Shown here piece by piece: positions 1-12,314 of a stretch of 64,000 nt of DNA. Every line of letters begins with the position of its first letter. The first letter of the stretch is position 1. The stretch comes from Variovorax paradoxus (GTDB lineage Bacteria; Pseudomonadota; Gammaproteobacteria; Burkholderiales; Burkholderiaceae_C): the NCBI RefSeq assembly GCF_022009635.1, contig NZ_CP091716.1, positions 1,999,001 through 2,063,000 on the forward strand, in the 5' to 3' direction. Made by a program: the position numbers and the translations under genes. The notes beneath the pieces are model-generated. The model was not told the origin of the DNA. It was given only the letters and a program-made list of their open reading frames with translations, and made no database searches.

Positions 1-438
<438 letters not shown>

Positions 439-442
<4 letters not shown>

Positions 443-2352
443 CGTGCGTCTTCCAGCAGTTCGTCGTCGGCGCCGCCCAGGTAGGCCTCGAGCACGCGCG
501 GGTTGGCCTGCACTTCGGCGGGCGTGCCGGTGGCGATGACGGTGCCGAACTCCAGCACCGTGATGCGGTCGGCCAGGTTCATCACGAACTCCATGTCGTG
601 CTCCACCACCAGGATGCCCAGGCCCTCGGCGCGCAGCTGGCCCAGCAGCTCGGAGAGCGCGCGCTTTTCCAGGTGGCGCAGGCCGGCGGCGGGCTCATCC
701 AGCAGCAGCACCGAGGGCTGGCTGGCGAGCGCGCGGGCGATTTCCACCACGCGCTGCTGCCCGAGGGAGAGCGAGGCGGCGGGCGTGTCGGCATGCGCGC
801 CGAGGCCGCAGCGTTCGATCTGCCTGCGGGCTTCGGCCATCAGCGCGGCCTCTTCGGCGCGGTCAAGCCGCAGCATCGCCGCGAGCCAGCCGCGCTTCGC
901 GCGCAGGTGGGCGCCGAGCGCGACGTTCTCGACCACGCTGCGCTGGCCCAGCAGGCGCACGTGCTGGAAGGTGCGGCCCAGGCCCAGCGAGGCGAAGGCG
1001 CGCGAAGGCTTGCCCGACATCGGCTGGCCCACCAGGCGCACTTCGCCCGTGGTCGGGTCGTCCACGCCCGAGATCATGTTGAAGAAGGTGCTCTTGCCGG
1101 CGCCGTTGGGGCCGATCAGCGCATGCACCTCGCCGGCCTTCAGCGTCATCGAGATGTCGTTGTTGGCCACCAGCCCGCCGAAGCGCTTGCTCACGCCGTC
1201 GGCCTGCAGCAGCAGGGTGCCGGCGGCGGGCACCGCGCGCTGCGCGAGTTGCGCCGTGGTCGATGCGGCGGGACCGGCACCGGCGGCGCGCGGCACTTCG
1301 CGCACCCAGCGGCGAGCGAGCCGCGCGATCGTGGGCCACAGGCCGTCGGCAAAGCGCTGCAGCACGAACAGCATCAGCAGGCCGAACACCACCACCTCGA
1401 AGTTGCCGCTGGTGCCCAGCAGCGCGGGCAGCACGTCCTGCAGCTTCTCCTTGAGCAGCGTGATCAGCGTGGCGCCCAGCACCGCGCCCCACAGGTGGCC
1501 CGCGCCGCCGACCACCGCCATGAACAGCATCTCGATGCCGATGTTGAGGTTGAAGGGCGTGGGGTTCACGAAGCGCTGCATGTGCGCGTAGAGCCAGCCC
1601 GAGATGGCCGCGAGCAGGGCCGCCAGCACGAACAGCTTGATGCGGTGGCGCGCGGTGTCCACGCCCATCGACTCGGCCATCAGCCGGCCGCCCTTGAGCG
1701 CGCGGATGGCGCGGCCCTCGCGCGAGTCGAGCAGGTTGTGCATGGCCCACAGCGCGAGCAGCAGCACGGCCCAGATCACCACGCCCAGCATGCGCGGCGT
1801 GGCGAAGGAGACACCCGCCACCACCAGCGGCGGAACGCCGGTGATGCCGGTCTGGCCGCCGAGGAACTCCATGTTGCCCAGCAGGAAGTACAGGCTCAGG
1901 CCCCAGGCGATGGTGCACAGCGGCAGGTAGTGGCCCGAGAGCTTGAGCGTGACCGCGCCGAGCGCCCAGGCCAGCGCGAAGGTCAGCACCAGCCCCAGCA
2001 GCAGGCCGAGCCAAGGCACCAGCGCCGAGCCCGCGAGGCCGCCGAGCCAGCCGGCGGCCGTGGGCGAAGTGCAGATCCAGGCCGTGGCGTACGCGCCCAT
2101 GCCGACGAAGGCGGCCTGGCCGAAGGAGGTCATGCCGCCCACGCCGGTCAGCAGCACCAGGCCCACCGCCACGAGGGCATAGAGGCCGATGTTGCTGAGC
2201 ACCGAGACGGTGAACTCGGGCAGCCAGCCCCAGGCCAGCGCCAGCGCGACGATGAAGACCAGGGTGAGCACGCGCGGCGTCACCAGCGGACGGCCCTCGG
2301 GCGCCGCGTTCGCGGCAGTGGAAGCAGTGGAAGTCGACGAAGGCGTGTTCAT
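439..2352 (-). CDS. livMG: Fused LivM permease - LivG ATPase of branched-chain-type ABC importer
   Basis: A single 637-residue protein carries two normally separate subunits. Residues about 1-345 are a LivM permease with hydrophobic helices and the conserved segment [17 protein letters not shown] (72-88). A Pro/Ala/Arg-rich linker follows (about 346-375). Residues about 378-637 are a LivG ATPase with Walker [10 protein letters not shown] (414-422), signature LSLGQQ (533-538), Walker B LLLDEP (549-554) and the H-loop His585. No stop or frameshift separates the halves. The start overlaps the livH stop by 4 nt. Such fusions exist in other Burkholderiales. The fusion fixes one permease to one ATPase, while LivH and LivF stay separate. 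Confidence 0.93.
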
Positions 2353-3377
2353 TCCTCGTCCTCCACGTGATGGCTGTTCAGTGAGCGCCACAGCAGCACC
2401 GGGATGATCAGGGTGAAGACCAGCACTTCCTTGTACGCGCTGGCCCAGAAAGAGGAGAAGGCCTCGAGCAGGCCGACCAGCAGCGCGCCCGCGAGCGCCA
2501 GCGGATAGCTCGCGAGCCCGCCGACGATGGCCGCCACGAAGCCCTTCAGGCCGATCAGGAAGCCGGTGTCGTAGTAGACCGTGGTGATGGGAGCGATCAG
2601 CAGGCCCGAGATGGCGCCGATGACTGCGGCCAGCGCGAAGCTCAGGTCGCCCGACAGTTCGGTGGGAATGCCCGACAGCCGTGCGCCGACGCGGTTGATG
2701 GCGGTGGCGCGCAGCGCCTTGCCGATCATCGAGCGGCCGAAGAACCAGAACATGGCGATCACCAGCACCAGCGTGACGCCGACCACCACCAGCGACTGGC
2801 CGTTGACCGGAATGCCGCCGAGGTCGAAGCGCGCTTCGGAGAACGCGCTGGTGCGCGAGCCCTCGGCACCGAAGAAGAAGAGACCCAGGCCGACCAGCAC
2901 GCCGTGCAGCGCCACCGAGACGATCAGCAGCATCAGCACGCTGGCGTCGGCCAGCGGGCGGTAGGCGACGCGGTAGAGCAGCGGGCCCAGCGGCGCGATC
3001 AGCACCAGCGTGGCGAGCGACTGCATCGCGAGCGACGTGGGCTTGAAGCCCAGTATCAGCACGGCGGCCACGGCCGGGAAGGCCACGCACCAGGTCAGCG
3101 CCGAACGCCAGTCGACGGTGGCGCCGCGCTTCCAGCGCCAGGCCTCCACCACCAGCACGATCGCCGCCAGCGCCAGCAGCAGCCACAGCGTGGAAGGCGC
3201 GCGGCCGCCCTGCAGTGCGGCCATGGAGAGCGCGCCGAAGGCGACGAACTCGCCCTGCGGGATGAAGATCACGCGCGTGACCGAAAACACCAGCACCAGC
3301 GCGAGCGCCATCAGTCCGTAGACCGCGCCGTTCACGATGCCGTCCTGCCCCAGCAACAGGGCAATCTGCAAATCCAT
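2349..3377 (-). CDS. livH: Branched-chain-type ABC transporter permease LivH
   Basis: This is the second inner-membrane permease of the importer, 342 residues with about eight or more hydrophobic segments. The start [29 protein letters not shown] is typical of LivH, as is the later [13 protein letters not shown] motif before the C-terminal helices. It pairs with the LivM half of the downstream fusion, to which it is coupled by a 4-nt overlap. A 196-bp gap with a large inverted repeat separates it from livJ upstream, so livJ may be expressed at a different level from the membrane subunits. The substrate is inferred from the paa context only. Confidence 0.93.
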   Translation of the reverse strand: MDLQIALLLGQDGIVNGAVYGLMALALVLVFSVTRVIFIPQGEFVAFGALSMAALQGGRAPSTLWLLLALAAIVLVVEAWRWKRGATVDWRSALTWCVAFPAVAAVLILGFKPTSLAMQSLATLVLIAPLGPLLYRVAYRPLADASVLMLLIVSVALHGVLVGLGLFFFGAEGSRTSAFSEARFDLGGIPVNGQSLVVVGVTLVLVIAMFWFFGRSMIGKALRATAINRVGARLSGIPTELSGDLSFALAAVIGAISGLLIAPITTVYYDTGFLIGLKGFVAAIVGGLASYPLALAGALLVGLLEAFSSFWASAYKEVLVFTLIIPVLLWRSLNSHHVEDEE

Positions 3378-3450
3378 ATAAAACCCTCGGGCTCGGCCCT
3401 TGTATCGAATCAGTGTGAGCAGCAGACGCCTTCAACCGCGCTGCATTGCT

Positions 3451-3562
3451 CCTTCCCCCTCTGGGGGAAGGTCGGGATGGGGGCAACCCCTGCGCTCAAG
3501 GCCGCGCGAAGTCGGATGCCGTCGAGCCCCCACCCCTGCCCTCCCCCAGAGGGGGAGGGGGC
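3451..3562. repeat. Large intergenic inverted repeat between livJ and livH
   Basis: Two G/C-homopolymer-rich arms face each other: about 3451-3483 (CCTTCCCCCTCTGGGGGAAG and on) and about 3527-3561, the near-perfect reverse complement. Each arm also holds a smaller hairpin of the form CCCCCTCTGGGGG. This layout matches a short non-coding repeat class common between genes in Comamonadaceae. Transcribed, it would form a strong stem between livJ and livH, able to stabilise the livJ message or attenuate the permease genes. The other copies would be elsewhere in the genome; none was seen in this window. Confidence 0.8.
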
Positions 3563-3573
3563 AAGGCAGGAGA

Positions 3574-4719
3574 TCAGGGCTGGTATTTCCAGGCGCCGTT
3601 CTCGATCTTCACCATCACGCGCGCGCGCTGGTCCAGGCCCAGGTGGTCCTGCGCGGTCATGTTGAACACGCCATGCGCGCCGGCCACGTCCTTGGTCTGC
3701 TCCAGTGCGTCGCGCAGCGCGGCACGGAACTCGGGCGTGCCCGGCTGCGCCTTCTTCAGCGCGATCGGCACGGCCGAGCTCATGACCAGGCCGGCGTCCC
3801 AGGCGTGCGCGCCGAAGGTCGAGACCGAGCCCTTGCCGTAGGCGGCTTCATACGCCGCCACGTAGGCGAGCGCGGACTTCTTCACCGGGTTGCTGGCGGG
3901 CAGCTGCTCCGCCACCAGCACCGGGCCGGCGGGCAGGAAGGTGCCTTCAACGTCCTTGCCGCCCACGCGCAGGAAGTCGGCGTTGGCCACGCCGTGGGTC
4001 TGGTACATCTTGCCGCCGTAGCCGCGTTCCTTCAGCGTCTTCTGCGGCAGCGCGGCCGGCGTGCCGGAGCCGGCGACCAGCACCGCGTCGGGCTTGGCGG
4101 CCATGATCTTCAGGGCCTGGCCGGTCACCGAGGTGTCGGTGCGGGCATAGCGCTCGTTGGCCACGACCTTGATCTTCTTCAGGTCGGCAGCCTTGGCGAA
4201 TTCCTGCGACCAGCCTTCGCCATAGGCGTCGGAGAAGCCGATGAAGGCGACGGTCTTCACGCCGTTGGCGGCCATGTGCTCGGCGATGGCCAGGGACATC
4301 ATGATGTCGTTCTGAGGCGTCTTGAACACCCACTTCTTCTTGGCGTCCATCGGCTCGATGATGCGCGCCGATGCCGCCACCGAGATCATCGGCGTCTGCG
4401 CTTCGCTGGCCACGTCGATCATGGCCAGCGATGCCGGCGTGGTGGTCGAGCCCAGGATCACGTCGACCTTGTTCTCGGCGATCAGCTTGCGCGTGTTGTT
4501 GACGGCCGCGGTGGTGTCGGAGGCGTCGTCCAGCACGATGTAGTTGATCTTCTGCCCGCCGATCGTCTTGGGCATCAGCGAGATGGTGTTCTTCTCGGGG
4601 ATGCCCAGCGATGCTGCCGGGCCGGTGGCCGAGATGGTCACGCCGACGTTGACGTCGGCCCACGAGGCGGCGGCGGTGGCGCAGAGCGCGGCGATCAGCA
4701 AGGGCTTGAAGAATTTCAT
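3574..4719 (-). CDS. livJ: Periplasmic substrate-binding protein of the branched-chain-type ABC importer
   Basis: A 381-residue periplasmic type I binding protein. I chose the ATG at 4719 because it opens a Sec signal peptide (MKFFKPLLIAALCATAAASWA) directly before the mature start DVNVGVTISATGPAASLG; a 17-residue in-frame extension upstream lacks this logic. The Leu/Ile/Val-binding fold shows in SATGPAASLGIPEKN, the VDVILGSTTTPASLAM region and VAFIGFSDAYGEGW. It lies 47 bp downstream of paaE on the same strand. Binding proteins of this family also carry aromatic acids, and this position favours phenylacetate or phenylacetyl compounds over leucine (inference). Confidence 0.92.
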   Translation of the reverse strand: MKFFKPLLIAALCATAAASWADVNVGVTISATGPAASLGIPEKNTISLMPKTIGGQKINYIVLDDASDTTAAVNNTRKLIAENKVDVILGSTTTPASLAMIDVASEAQTPMISVAASARIIEPMDAKKKWVFKTPQNDIMMSLAIAEHMAANGVKTVAFIGFSDAYGEGWSQEFAKAADLKKIKVVANERYARTDTSVTGQALKIMAAKPDAVLVAGSGTPAALPQKTLKERGYGGKMYQTHGVANADFLRVGGKDVEGTFLPAGPVLVAEQLPASNPVKKSALAYVAAYEAAYGKGSVSTFGAHAWDAGLVMSSAVPIALKKAQPGTPEFRAALRDALEQTKDVAGAHGVFNMTAQDHLGLDQRARVMVKIENGAWKYQP

Positions 4720-4766
4720 TTGGGCTTGTCTCCGGGTTGAAAAATCGTTGAGGGCTGAAGTATCTA

Positions 4767-5852
4767 TCACCGCTCGTCGAAGGAGAGGGTGACGCTTTCG
4801 GTAAGGGGGTGCGCCTGGCAGGTCAGTACGAAGCCCGCGGCGACCTCATTCTTGTCGAGCGCGAAGTTCCGTTCCATTCGGACTTCCCCGTCCACGCATT
4901 TGGCGCGGCAGGTGCCGCACACGCCCGAGGTGCACGAGAACGGCACTTCGAGCCCGGCCGCCGATGCCGCGTCGAGGATGCTGGGCTGGCCCTCGGTGAA
5001 GGTGATCTCGCGCTGCAGGCCGTCGCGCACGATGGTGATGCGCGACTGCTTGGCGTCGCCCGGCTGGGCTTCGTGCACCACCGCGCCCACCTGCGTGGCC
5101 GAGGGCAGCGCGACGCCGAAGCGCTCGATGTGGATGCGGTCTTCCGGCACGCCGGCGGCCAGCAGCGCGGCCTCGGCCTCGTCGTTCATCTGGAACGGGC
5201 CGCACACGTACACATGGTCGATCTGCGCGGCGGGCACCACGCCCTGCAGGAATTCGCCGATCTTCTCGCGGTTCATCACGCCGAAGCCCAGGGGCGAGTC
5301 GGTGTGCTCGTCGGAGAACACGTGCTGCAGCACGAGGCGCGTCATGTAGCGGTTCTTCAGGTCCTCGATCTCTTCCTTGAACATCGTGGACTGCAGCTGG
5401 CGGTTGCCGTAGATCAGCGTGAAGCGGCTGCGCGGCTCGCGCGCCAGCACCGTCTTCATGATGGACAGGATGGGCGTGATGCCGCTGCCGCCCGCGATGC
5501 CGACGTGGTGCCGCGCCGAGGAAGGCTCGATGGGCACGAAGAAGCGGCCCTGCGGCGCCATCACCTGCAGGGTGTCGCCGGGGTGCAGGTTGGCGTTGAT
5601 CCAGTTGGAGAACACGCCGCCGCGCACCTTGCGCACGCCGACGCGCAGTTCGCCGTCGTCGAGGCCGGCGCAAATCGAATAGGAACGGCGCAGGTCCTGG
5701 CCGTCGATGTCCTTGCGAAGCGTGAGGTACTGGCCCTGCGTGAAGCCGAACACTTCCTGCAGGTCGGTCGGGACTTCGAAGGAGACGATGACGGCCTCGG
5801 CCGTGTCGGGCTCGATGGCCTTCACGCGCAAGGGGTGGAAGAGGGTGCTCAT
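4767..5852 (-). CDS. paaE: Phenylacetyl-CoA epoxidase reductase subunit PaaE
   Basis: PaaE passes electrons from NAD(P)H to the PaaABC di-iron epoxidase that forms the ring 1,2-epoxide of phenylacetyl-CoA. The 361 residues hold an FAD domain (RRSYSICAG near the N-terminus), an NAD(P) domain (GIAGGSGITPILSI; YVCGPFQM) and a C-terminal plant-type [2Fe-2S] ferredoxin with Cys307, Cys312, Cys315 and Cys345. This order and length are standard for PaaE. It follows paaD by 15 bp and ends the catabolic part of the unit, just before livJ. Confidence 0.97.
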   Translation of the reverse strand: MSTLFHPLRVKAIEPDTAEAVIVSFEVPTDLQEVFGFTQGQYLTLRKDIDGQDLRRSYSICAGLDDGELRVGVRKVRGGVFSNWINANLHPGDTLQVMAPQGRFFVPIEPSSARHHVGIAGGSGITPILSIMKTVLAREPRSRFTLIYGNRQLQSTMFKEEIEDLKNRYMTRLVLQHVFSDEHTDSPLGFGVMNREKIGEFLQGVVPAAQIDHVYVCGPFQMNDEAEAALLAAGVPEDRIHIERFGVALPSATQVGAVVHEAQPGDAKQSRITIVRDGLQREITFTEGQPSILDAASAAGLEVPFSCTSGVCGTCRAKCVDGEVRMERNFALDKNEVAAGFVLTCQAHPLTESVTLSFDER

Positions 5853-5867
5853 CGCTTGGGGCGCTTC

Positions 5868-6392
5868 TTAGATTGGCTTGAAATGTTCGAACGGTTCGCG
5901 GCAGGCCATGCAGCGATAGAGGGCCTTGCAGGCCGTGGAGCCGAATGCCGACAGGCGTTCGGTGCGCTCGCTCGCGCAGCGCGGGCAGGCGATGCGCTCT
6001 CCGGCGATGCGGCCGAAGAGCTTGATCGGCATGGCGGTGTTGGCGGCCGCTTCGGGCGTGAGGTGCGCCGGCGGCGCGATGCCGTAGGCCTTGAGCTTGG
6101 CGCGGCCTTCGTCGCTGATCCAGTCGCTCGACCATGCGGGCGCGCGGCGCAGCGTGGCGCGGGCACGGCCCAGGCCGGCGTTCTCGATGGCGGCCAGCAC
6201 GTCGTGCTCGATGGCTTCGGTGGCGGGGCAGCCGGAGTAGGTCGGCGTGAGAACGATCTCCAGGCCGTCGTCGTGCTCGATCACCTCGCGCACGATGCCC
6301 AGGTCGCAGACCGACACGGCCGGCACCTCGGGGTCGAGCACCGTGTGCAGCACGGCCCACGCCGCATCGACGCGCGACGCCAGTGCGTTCAC
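5868..6392 (-). CDS. paaD: Phenylacetate degradation protein PaaD (Fe-S assembly type)
   Basis: PaaD has a DUF59/MIP18-like N-terminal domain and is needed for an active PaaABCE complex, probably in metal-cluster maturation. The start is a GTG at 6392 overlapping the paaC stop (GTGA), giving VNALASRVDAAWAVLHTVLDPEVP and 174 residues. The motifs DPEVPAVSVCDLGIVREV and PTYSGCPATEAI are characteristic. The C-terminus carries four cysteines in CPRCASE and CMACREP, a likely zinc or Fe-S site. The same frame stays open far upstream through paaC, but that part is coincidental. Coupled translation with paaC is likely. Confidence 0.94.
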   Translation of the reverse strand: MNALASRVDAAWAVLHTVLDPEVPAVSVCDLGIVREVIEHDDGLEIVLTPTYSGCPATEAIEHDVLAAIENAGLGRARATLRRAPAWSSDWISDEGRAKLKAYGIAPPAHLTPEAAANTAMPIKLFGRIAGERIACPRCASERTERLSAFGSTACKALYRCMACREPFEHFKPI

Positions 6393-7168
6393 CACACGCC
6401 TCCGGGGAAGCTGCGCTGCAGATGCTGCATCTCGGCCAGGATGTAGCCCATGTGCTCGCTGTGCACGCCTTGCTTGCCGGTGCTGCGGAAGGCGGCTTCC
6501 TTCGGCATGGCGAGGCCTGCTGCATCCAGCACCTGCTGCATGTCGGCGAGCCAGGGCTCGCGCAGCTCGCTCCAGGCCGGGCCGAGGCCGCTGGCGCTGG
6601 CTTCGGCATCCACCGCGTCGCTCTCGAACAGCTCGGGCATGTAGAGCCACAGCCGCTTCAACGCCTTCTCGATGCGGCGGCGCGATTCCTCGGTGCCGTC
6701 GCCCAGCCGCACCATCCAGTCGGCCGAATGCTGCTGGTGGTAGCGCGCTTCCTTCAGCGCCTTGCCGGCGATGGCGGCCACCTCGGCGTCGCTCGACGCG
6801 GCCAGGCGCTGCCACAGCAGCTTGAGCAGCGTCGACACCATGGTGTTGCGCACCACGGCGAAGGCGAAGTCGCCGCGCGGCAGCTCGGCGATGGTGAGGT
6901 TGAAGTAGTCGCGCTCGTCGCGCAGGTAGGCCAGCTGGTCTTCGTCGTGCTCGCGGCCAGCGCCCTCGAGCTTGCCGGCATGGGTGAGCAGCGCACGCGC
7001 CTGGCCCACGAGGTCGAGCGCGATGTTGGCCATCGCGATGTCTTCCTCCAGCACTGGCGCGTGGCCGCACCACTCGCCCAGGCGCTGCGCCAGCACCAGG
7101 CAGGTGTCGCCGATGCGCAGCAGGTATTGCACGGCGGGCGTGCGGTTCAGTTCGATCGATGCTTGCAT
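6389..7168 (-). CDS. paaC: Phenylacetyl-CoA epoxidase structural subunit PaaC
   Basis: PaaC is the ferritin-like partner of PaaA and scaffolds the epoxidase. The 259-residue protein starts MQASIELNRTPAVQYLLRIGDTCLVLAQRLGEWCG, with the family stretches ALDLVGQAR, QHSADWMVRLGDGTEES and QGVHSEHMGYILAEMQ. The ATG at 7168 was chosen because homologues begin close to it and the upstream extension only reads through paaB in a wrong frame. It lies 14 bp downstream of paaB and overlaps paaD by 4 nt. The visible residues agree with a structural, not catalytic, role. Confidence 0.97.
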   Translation of the reverse strand: MQASIELNRTPAVQYLLRIGDTCLVLAQRLGEWCGHAPVLEEDIAMANIALDLVGQARALLTHAGKLEGAGREHDEDQLAYLRDERDYFNLTIAELPRGDFAFAVVRNTMVSTLLKLLWQRLAASSDAEVAAIAGKALKEARYHQQHSADWMVRLGDGTEESRRRIEKALKRLWLYMPELFESDAVDAEASASGLGPAWSELREPWLADMQQVLDAAGLAMPKEAAFRSTGKQGVHSEHMGYILAEMQHLQRSFPGGVW

Positions 7169-7182
7169 GACGTTCCGTCCGC

Positions 7183-7479
7183 TCACATGTGGTCGACCGA
7201 CTTCGGCAGCGCGTAGAAGGTGGGGTGGCGGTACACCTTGTCTTCCGCCGGGTCGAAGAACATGTCCTTGTCGCCCGGGTCGCTGGCCACGATCTGCTCG
7301 GAGCGCACCACCCAGATGCTGCTGCCTTCCTGGCGGCGGGTGTACACGTCGCGCGCCATCTGGATCGCCATCTTCGAATCGGCCGCGTGCAGGCTGCCGC
7401 AGTGCTTGTGGTCCAGGCCCGCCTTGCTGCGCACGAACACTTCCCACAGGGGCCACTCTTGTTTCTGTTCGACGGTCAT
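7183..7479 (-). CDS. paaB: Phenylacetyl-CoA epoxidase subunit PaaB
   Basis: A small 98-residue subunit that bridges the PaaAC units of the epoxidase. The ATG at 7479 ([19 protein letters not shown]) overlaps the paaA stop by 4 nt and is preceded by GGAGGC, so it is preferred over an upstream in-frame Met. The conserved segments [23 protein letters not shown] and the C-terminal [16 protein letters not shown] are diagnostic of PaaB. Its length matches the family (about 95). It is part of the tightly packed paaABCDE block. Confidence 0.97.
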   Translation of the reverse strand: MTVEQKQEWPLWEVFVRSKAGLDHKHCGSLHAADSKMAIQMARDVYTRRQEGSSIWVVRSEQIVASDPGDKDMFFDPAEDKVYRHPTFYALPKSVDHM

Positions 7480-8486
7480 GCCGCCTCCTTCATCGGTTGT
7501 TTGTTGGCGTGGGCCATCGCGGCTTCGCGCACCCATGCACCTTCTTCCCAGGCGTCGACGCGGGCCTGCAGCCGCTCGCGGTTGCAGGGGCCGTCGCCGC
7601 CGATCACGCGCCAGAACTCGCTCCAGTCGATGGTCCCGAAGTCATGCGCCTGGCGCTCCTCGTTCCACTTCAGGTCGGGGTCGGGCAGGGTCACGCCGAG
7701 GATGGCGGCCTGCTCCACGGTGGCGTCGATGAACTTCTGGCGCAGTTCGTCGTTGCTGAAGCGCTTGATGCCCCAGCGCATCGACTGCGCGCTGTTGGGC
7801 GACTGGTCGTCCGGCGGGCCGAACATCATGATCGAGGGCCACCACCAGCGGTTGACCGCGTCCTGCACCATCGCCTTCTGCGCGTCGGTGCCGTGGGTCA
7901 TCATGGTGAGCAGGGCCTCGTAGCCCTGGCGCTGGTGGAAGCTCTCCTCGCGGCAGATGCGGATCATGGCGCGCGCATACGGCGCGTACGAGCAGCGGCA
8001 GATCGGCACCTGGTTCATGATGGCCGCGCCGTCCACCAGCCAGCCGATGGTGCCCATGTCGGCCCAGGTGAGCGTGGGGTAGTTGAAGATCGAGCTGTAT
8101 TTGGCCTTGCCGCTGTGCAGTGCGTCGAACATCTGGTCGCGCGAAGTGCCCAGCGTTTCGGCGGCGGCGTACAGGTAGAGGCCGTGGCCGCCTTCGTCCT
8201 GCACCTTGGCCAGCAGGATGGCCTTGCGCTTGAGCGTGGGCGCGCGGCTGATCCAGTTGCCCTCGGGCAGCATGCCGACGATTTCCGAGTGCGCATGCTG
8301 GCTGATCTGGCGCACCAGCGTCTTGCGGTAGTGCTCGGGCATCCAGTCTTTCGCCTCGATGAAATCGCCGGCGTCGATGTGCGCGTCGAAGCGTTCCTCG
8401 AGCCGCATTTCCTCGGCGGAGCGCACGGCCTTCTGCTTGCCGTCGCCTGCGTCCTTGCCCATGGTGTCCATGGCTTGTGTGTACAT
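7476..8486 (-). CDS. paaA: Phenylacetyl-CoA epoxidase catalytic subunit PaaA
   Basis: PaaA holds the di-iron centre that inserts oxygen into the aromatic ring of phenylacetyl-CoA. The 336 residues show the paired ExxH iron-ligand motifs of a ferritin-like oxygenase, E98-GG-H101 ([12 protein letters not shown]) and E181-SF-H184 ([12 protein letters not shown]). The start [10 protein letters not shown] is placed by an AAGGAG ribosome site 7 nt ahead. A 44-bp gap separates it from the penicillin acylase gene upstream, on the same strand. The sequence is standard, with nothing truncated. Confidence 0.97.
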   Translation of the reverse strand: MYTQAMDTMGKDAGDGKQKAVRSAEEMRLEERFDAHIDAGDFIEAKDWMPEHYRKTLVRQISQHAHSEIVGMLPEGNWISRAPTLKRKAILLAKVQDEGGHGLYLYAAAETLGTSRDQMFDALHSGKAKYSSIFNYPTLTWADMGTIGWLVDGAAIMNQVPICRCSYAPYARAMIRICREESFHQRQGYEALLTMMTHGTDAQKAMVQDAVNRWWWPSIMMFGPPDDQSPNSAQSMRWGIKRFSNDELRQKFIDATVEQAAILGVTLPDPDLKWNEERQAHDFGTIDWSEFWRVIGGDGPCNRERLQARVDAWEEGAWVREAAMAHANKQPMKEAA

Positions 8487-8530
8487 CGCGGTTCTCCTTG
8501 AGGGTGAGTGTGGGTGCGCCGGGTCGGCGC

Positions 8531-10975
<2,445 letters not shown>

Positions 10976-11003
10976 GAGTGATGTTCTCTGGGAGGCGACG
11001 CGC

Positions 11004-12314
11004 TCAGCGCGGGCGCGTGTCGACCACGCGGCGTGCCTTGCCGGTCTGGGTGCGTTCCATCTCGTCGGGGGCGTGGACCACCACGCTGGTGGAGATGCCG
11101 ATGAGCGTCTTCACGCGGTGCTGCACCCAGTCGCCGATGGCGGCGCGGTCGGCCGCGGCGGCGTCGGAAGGCTTGAGCTCGCAGTGGATCTCGACCTGGT
11201 CGAGCTTGTCGGCGCGGCTCACGTGCACCTGGTAGAGGCCCGAGAGCGCCTGGTGCGCGAGCACGATCTCCTCCACCTGCGTGGGGAAGACGTTGACGCC
11301 GCGGATGATCATCATGTCGTCGCTGCGCCCGACGATCTTGCCCATACGGCGGAACGCGCGCGAGGTGGGCGGCAGCAGGCGCGTCAGGTCGCGCGTGCGA
11401 TAGCGAATGATCGGCATGGCCTCCTTGCTCAGCGAGGTGAAGACCAGTTCGCCTTCTTCGCCGTCGGCCTTCAGCTCGCCGGTCTCGGGGTCGATGATCT
11501 CGGGGTAGAAGTGGTCTTCCCAGATGACGGGGCCGTCCTTGCTTTCCACGCATTCGCTGGCAACGCCGGGGCCCATCACTTCGCTGAGGCCGTAGATGTC
11601 CACGGCGTCGATGCCGGCCCTGGCCTCGATGTCGCGGCGCATGGCTTCGGTCCATGGTTCGGCACCGAAGATGCCGATCTTCAGCGAGCTGTCCTTCGCG
11701 TCCAGGCCCTGGCGCTCGAACTGCTCGATGATCACCTGCATGTAGCTGGGCGTGACCATGATGATGTTCGGCTTGAAGTCCTGGATGAGCTGCACCTGCT
11801 TCTCGGTCTGGCCGCCCGACATCGGAATGACGGTGCAGCCCGCGCGCTCGGCGCCGTAGTGCGCGCCCAGGCCGCCGGTGAAAAGGCCATAGCCGTAAGA
11901 CACATGCACCATGTCGCCGGGCCTGCCGCCCGCCGCGCGGATGGAGCGCGCGACCAAGTCGGCCCAGGTGTCGATGTCGTTCTTCGTGTAGCCCACCACG
12001 GTCGGCTTGCCGGTGGTGCCCGACGATGCGTGTATGCGCGCGACCTGCGTGCGCGGCACGGCGAACATGCCGAAGGGGTAGTTGTCGCGCAGGTCGCTCT
12101 TCACCGTGAACGGGAACTTCGACAGGTCGGCCAGCGACTTCAGGTCGTCCGGGTGCACGCCCTTGGCGTCGAAAGCCTTGCGGTAGTGCGGCACGTTGTC
12201 GTAGGCGCGCTGCAGCGTGGCGCGCAGGCGGCTGAGCTGCAGTGCCGCGATCTCGTCGCGGCTGGCGGTTTCGATGGGGTCGAGTTCGCCGGGGGCGGGG
12301 TGTCTGGCTGTCAT
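11004..12314 (-). CDS. paaK: Phenylacetate-CoA ligase PaaK
   Basis: PaaK activates phenylacetate to phenylacetyl-CoA with ATP, the entry step of the aerobic pathway. The 436-residue ANL-family enzyme shows the phosphate-binding loop SSGTTGKPT, the A5 region YGLSEVMGPGVASEC, and YRTRDLTRLL plus RSDDMMIIRGVNVFP near the hinge. The ATG at 12314 overlaps the paaI stop by 4 nt. The upstream open frame (which continues through paaI and paaG) is antisense noise of a GC-rich genome. The gene sits directly ahead of the acylase that would supply its substrate. Confidence 0.97.
   Translation of the reverse strand: MTARHPAPGELDPIETASRDEIAALQLSRLRATLQRAYDNVPHYRKAFDAKGVHPDDLKSLADLSKFPFTVKSDLRDNYPFGMFAVPRTQVARIHASSGTTGKPTVVGYTKNDIDTWADLVARSIRAAGGRPGDMVHVSYGYGLFTGGLGAHYGAERAGCTVIPMSGGQTEKQVQLIQDFKPNIIMVTPSYMQVIIEQFERQGLDAKDSSLKIGIFGAEPWTEAMRRDIEARAGIDAVDIYGLSEVMGPGVASECVESKDGPVIWEDHFYPEIIDPETGELKADGEEGELVFTSLSKEAMPIIRYRTRDLTRLLPPTSRAFRRMGKIVGRSDDMMIIRGVNVFPTQVEEIVLAHQALSGLYQVHVSRADKLDQVEIHCELKPSDAAAADRAAIGDWVQHRVKTLIGISTSVVVHAPDEMERTQTGKARRVVDTRPR

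Noticed and set aside
598..2370. A 590-codon open frame on the plus strand, and many similar long frames opposite real genes
   Set aside because: Composition is that of an antisense frame in GC-rich DNA (rich in Arg, His, Gln, Ala), no domain is seen, and the minus strand carries the clear LivMG fusion.
4720..4770. 17-residue upstream extension of the livJ product
   Set aside because: It would put charged residues in front of an otherwise perfect signal peptide; the inner ATG is the logical start.
5868..7073. Apparent 401-residue protein reading through paaC into paaD
   Set aside because: Only the last 174 residues match PaaD; the rest is a wrong-frame reading of paaC. A GTG at 6392 overlapping the paaC stop is the fitting start.
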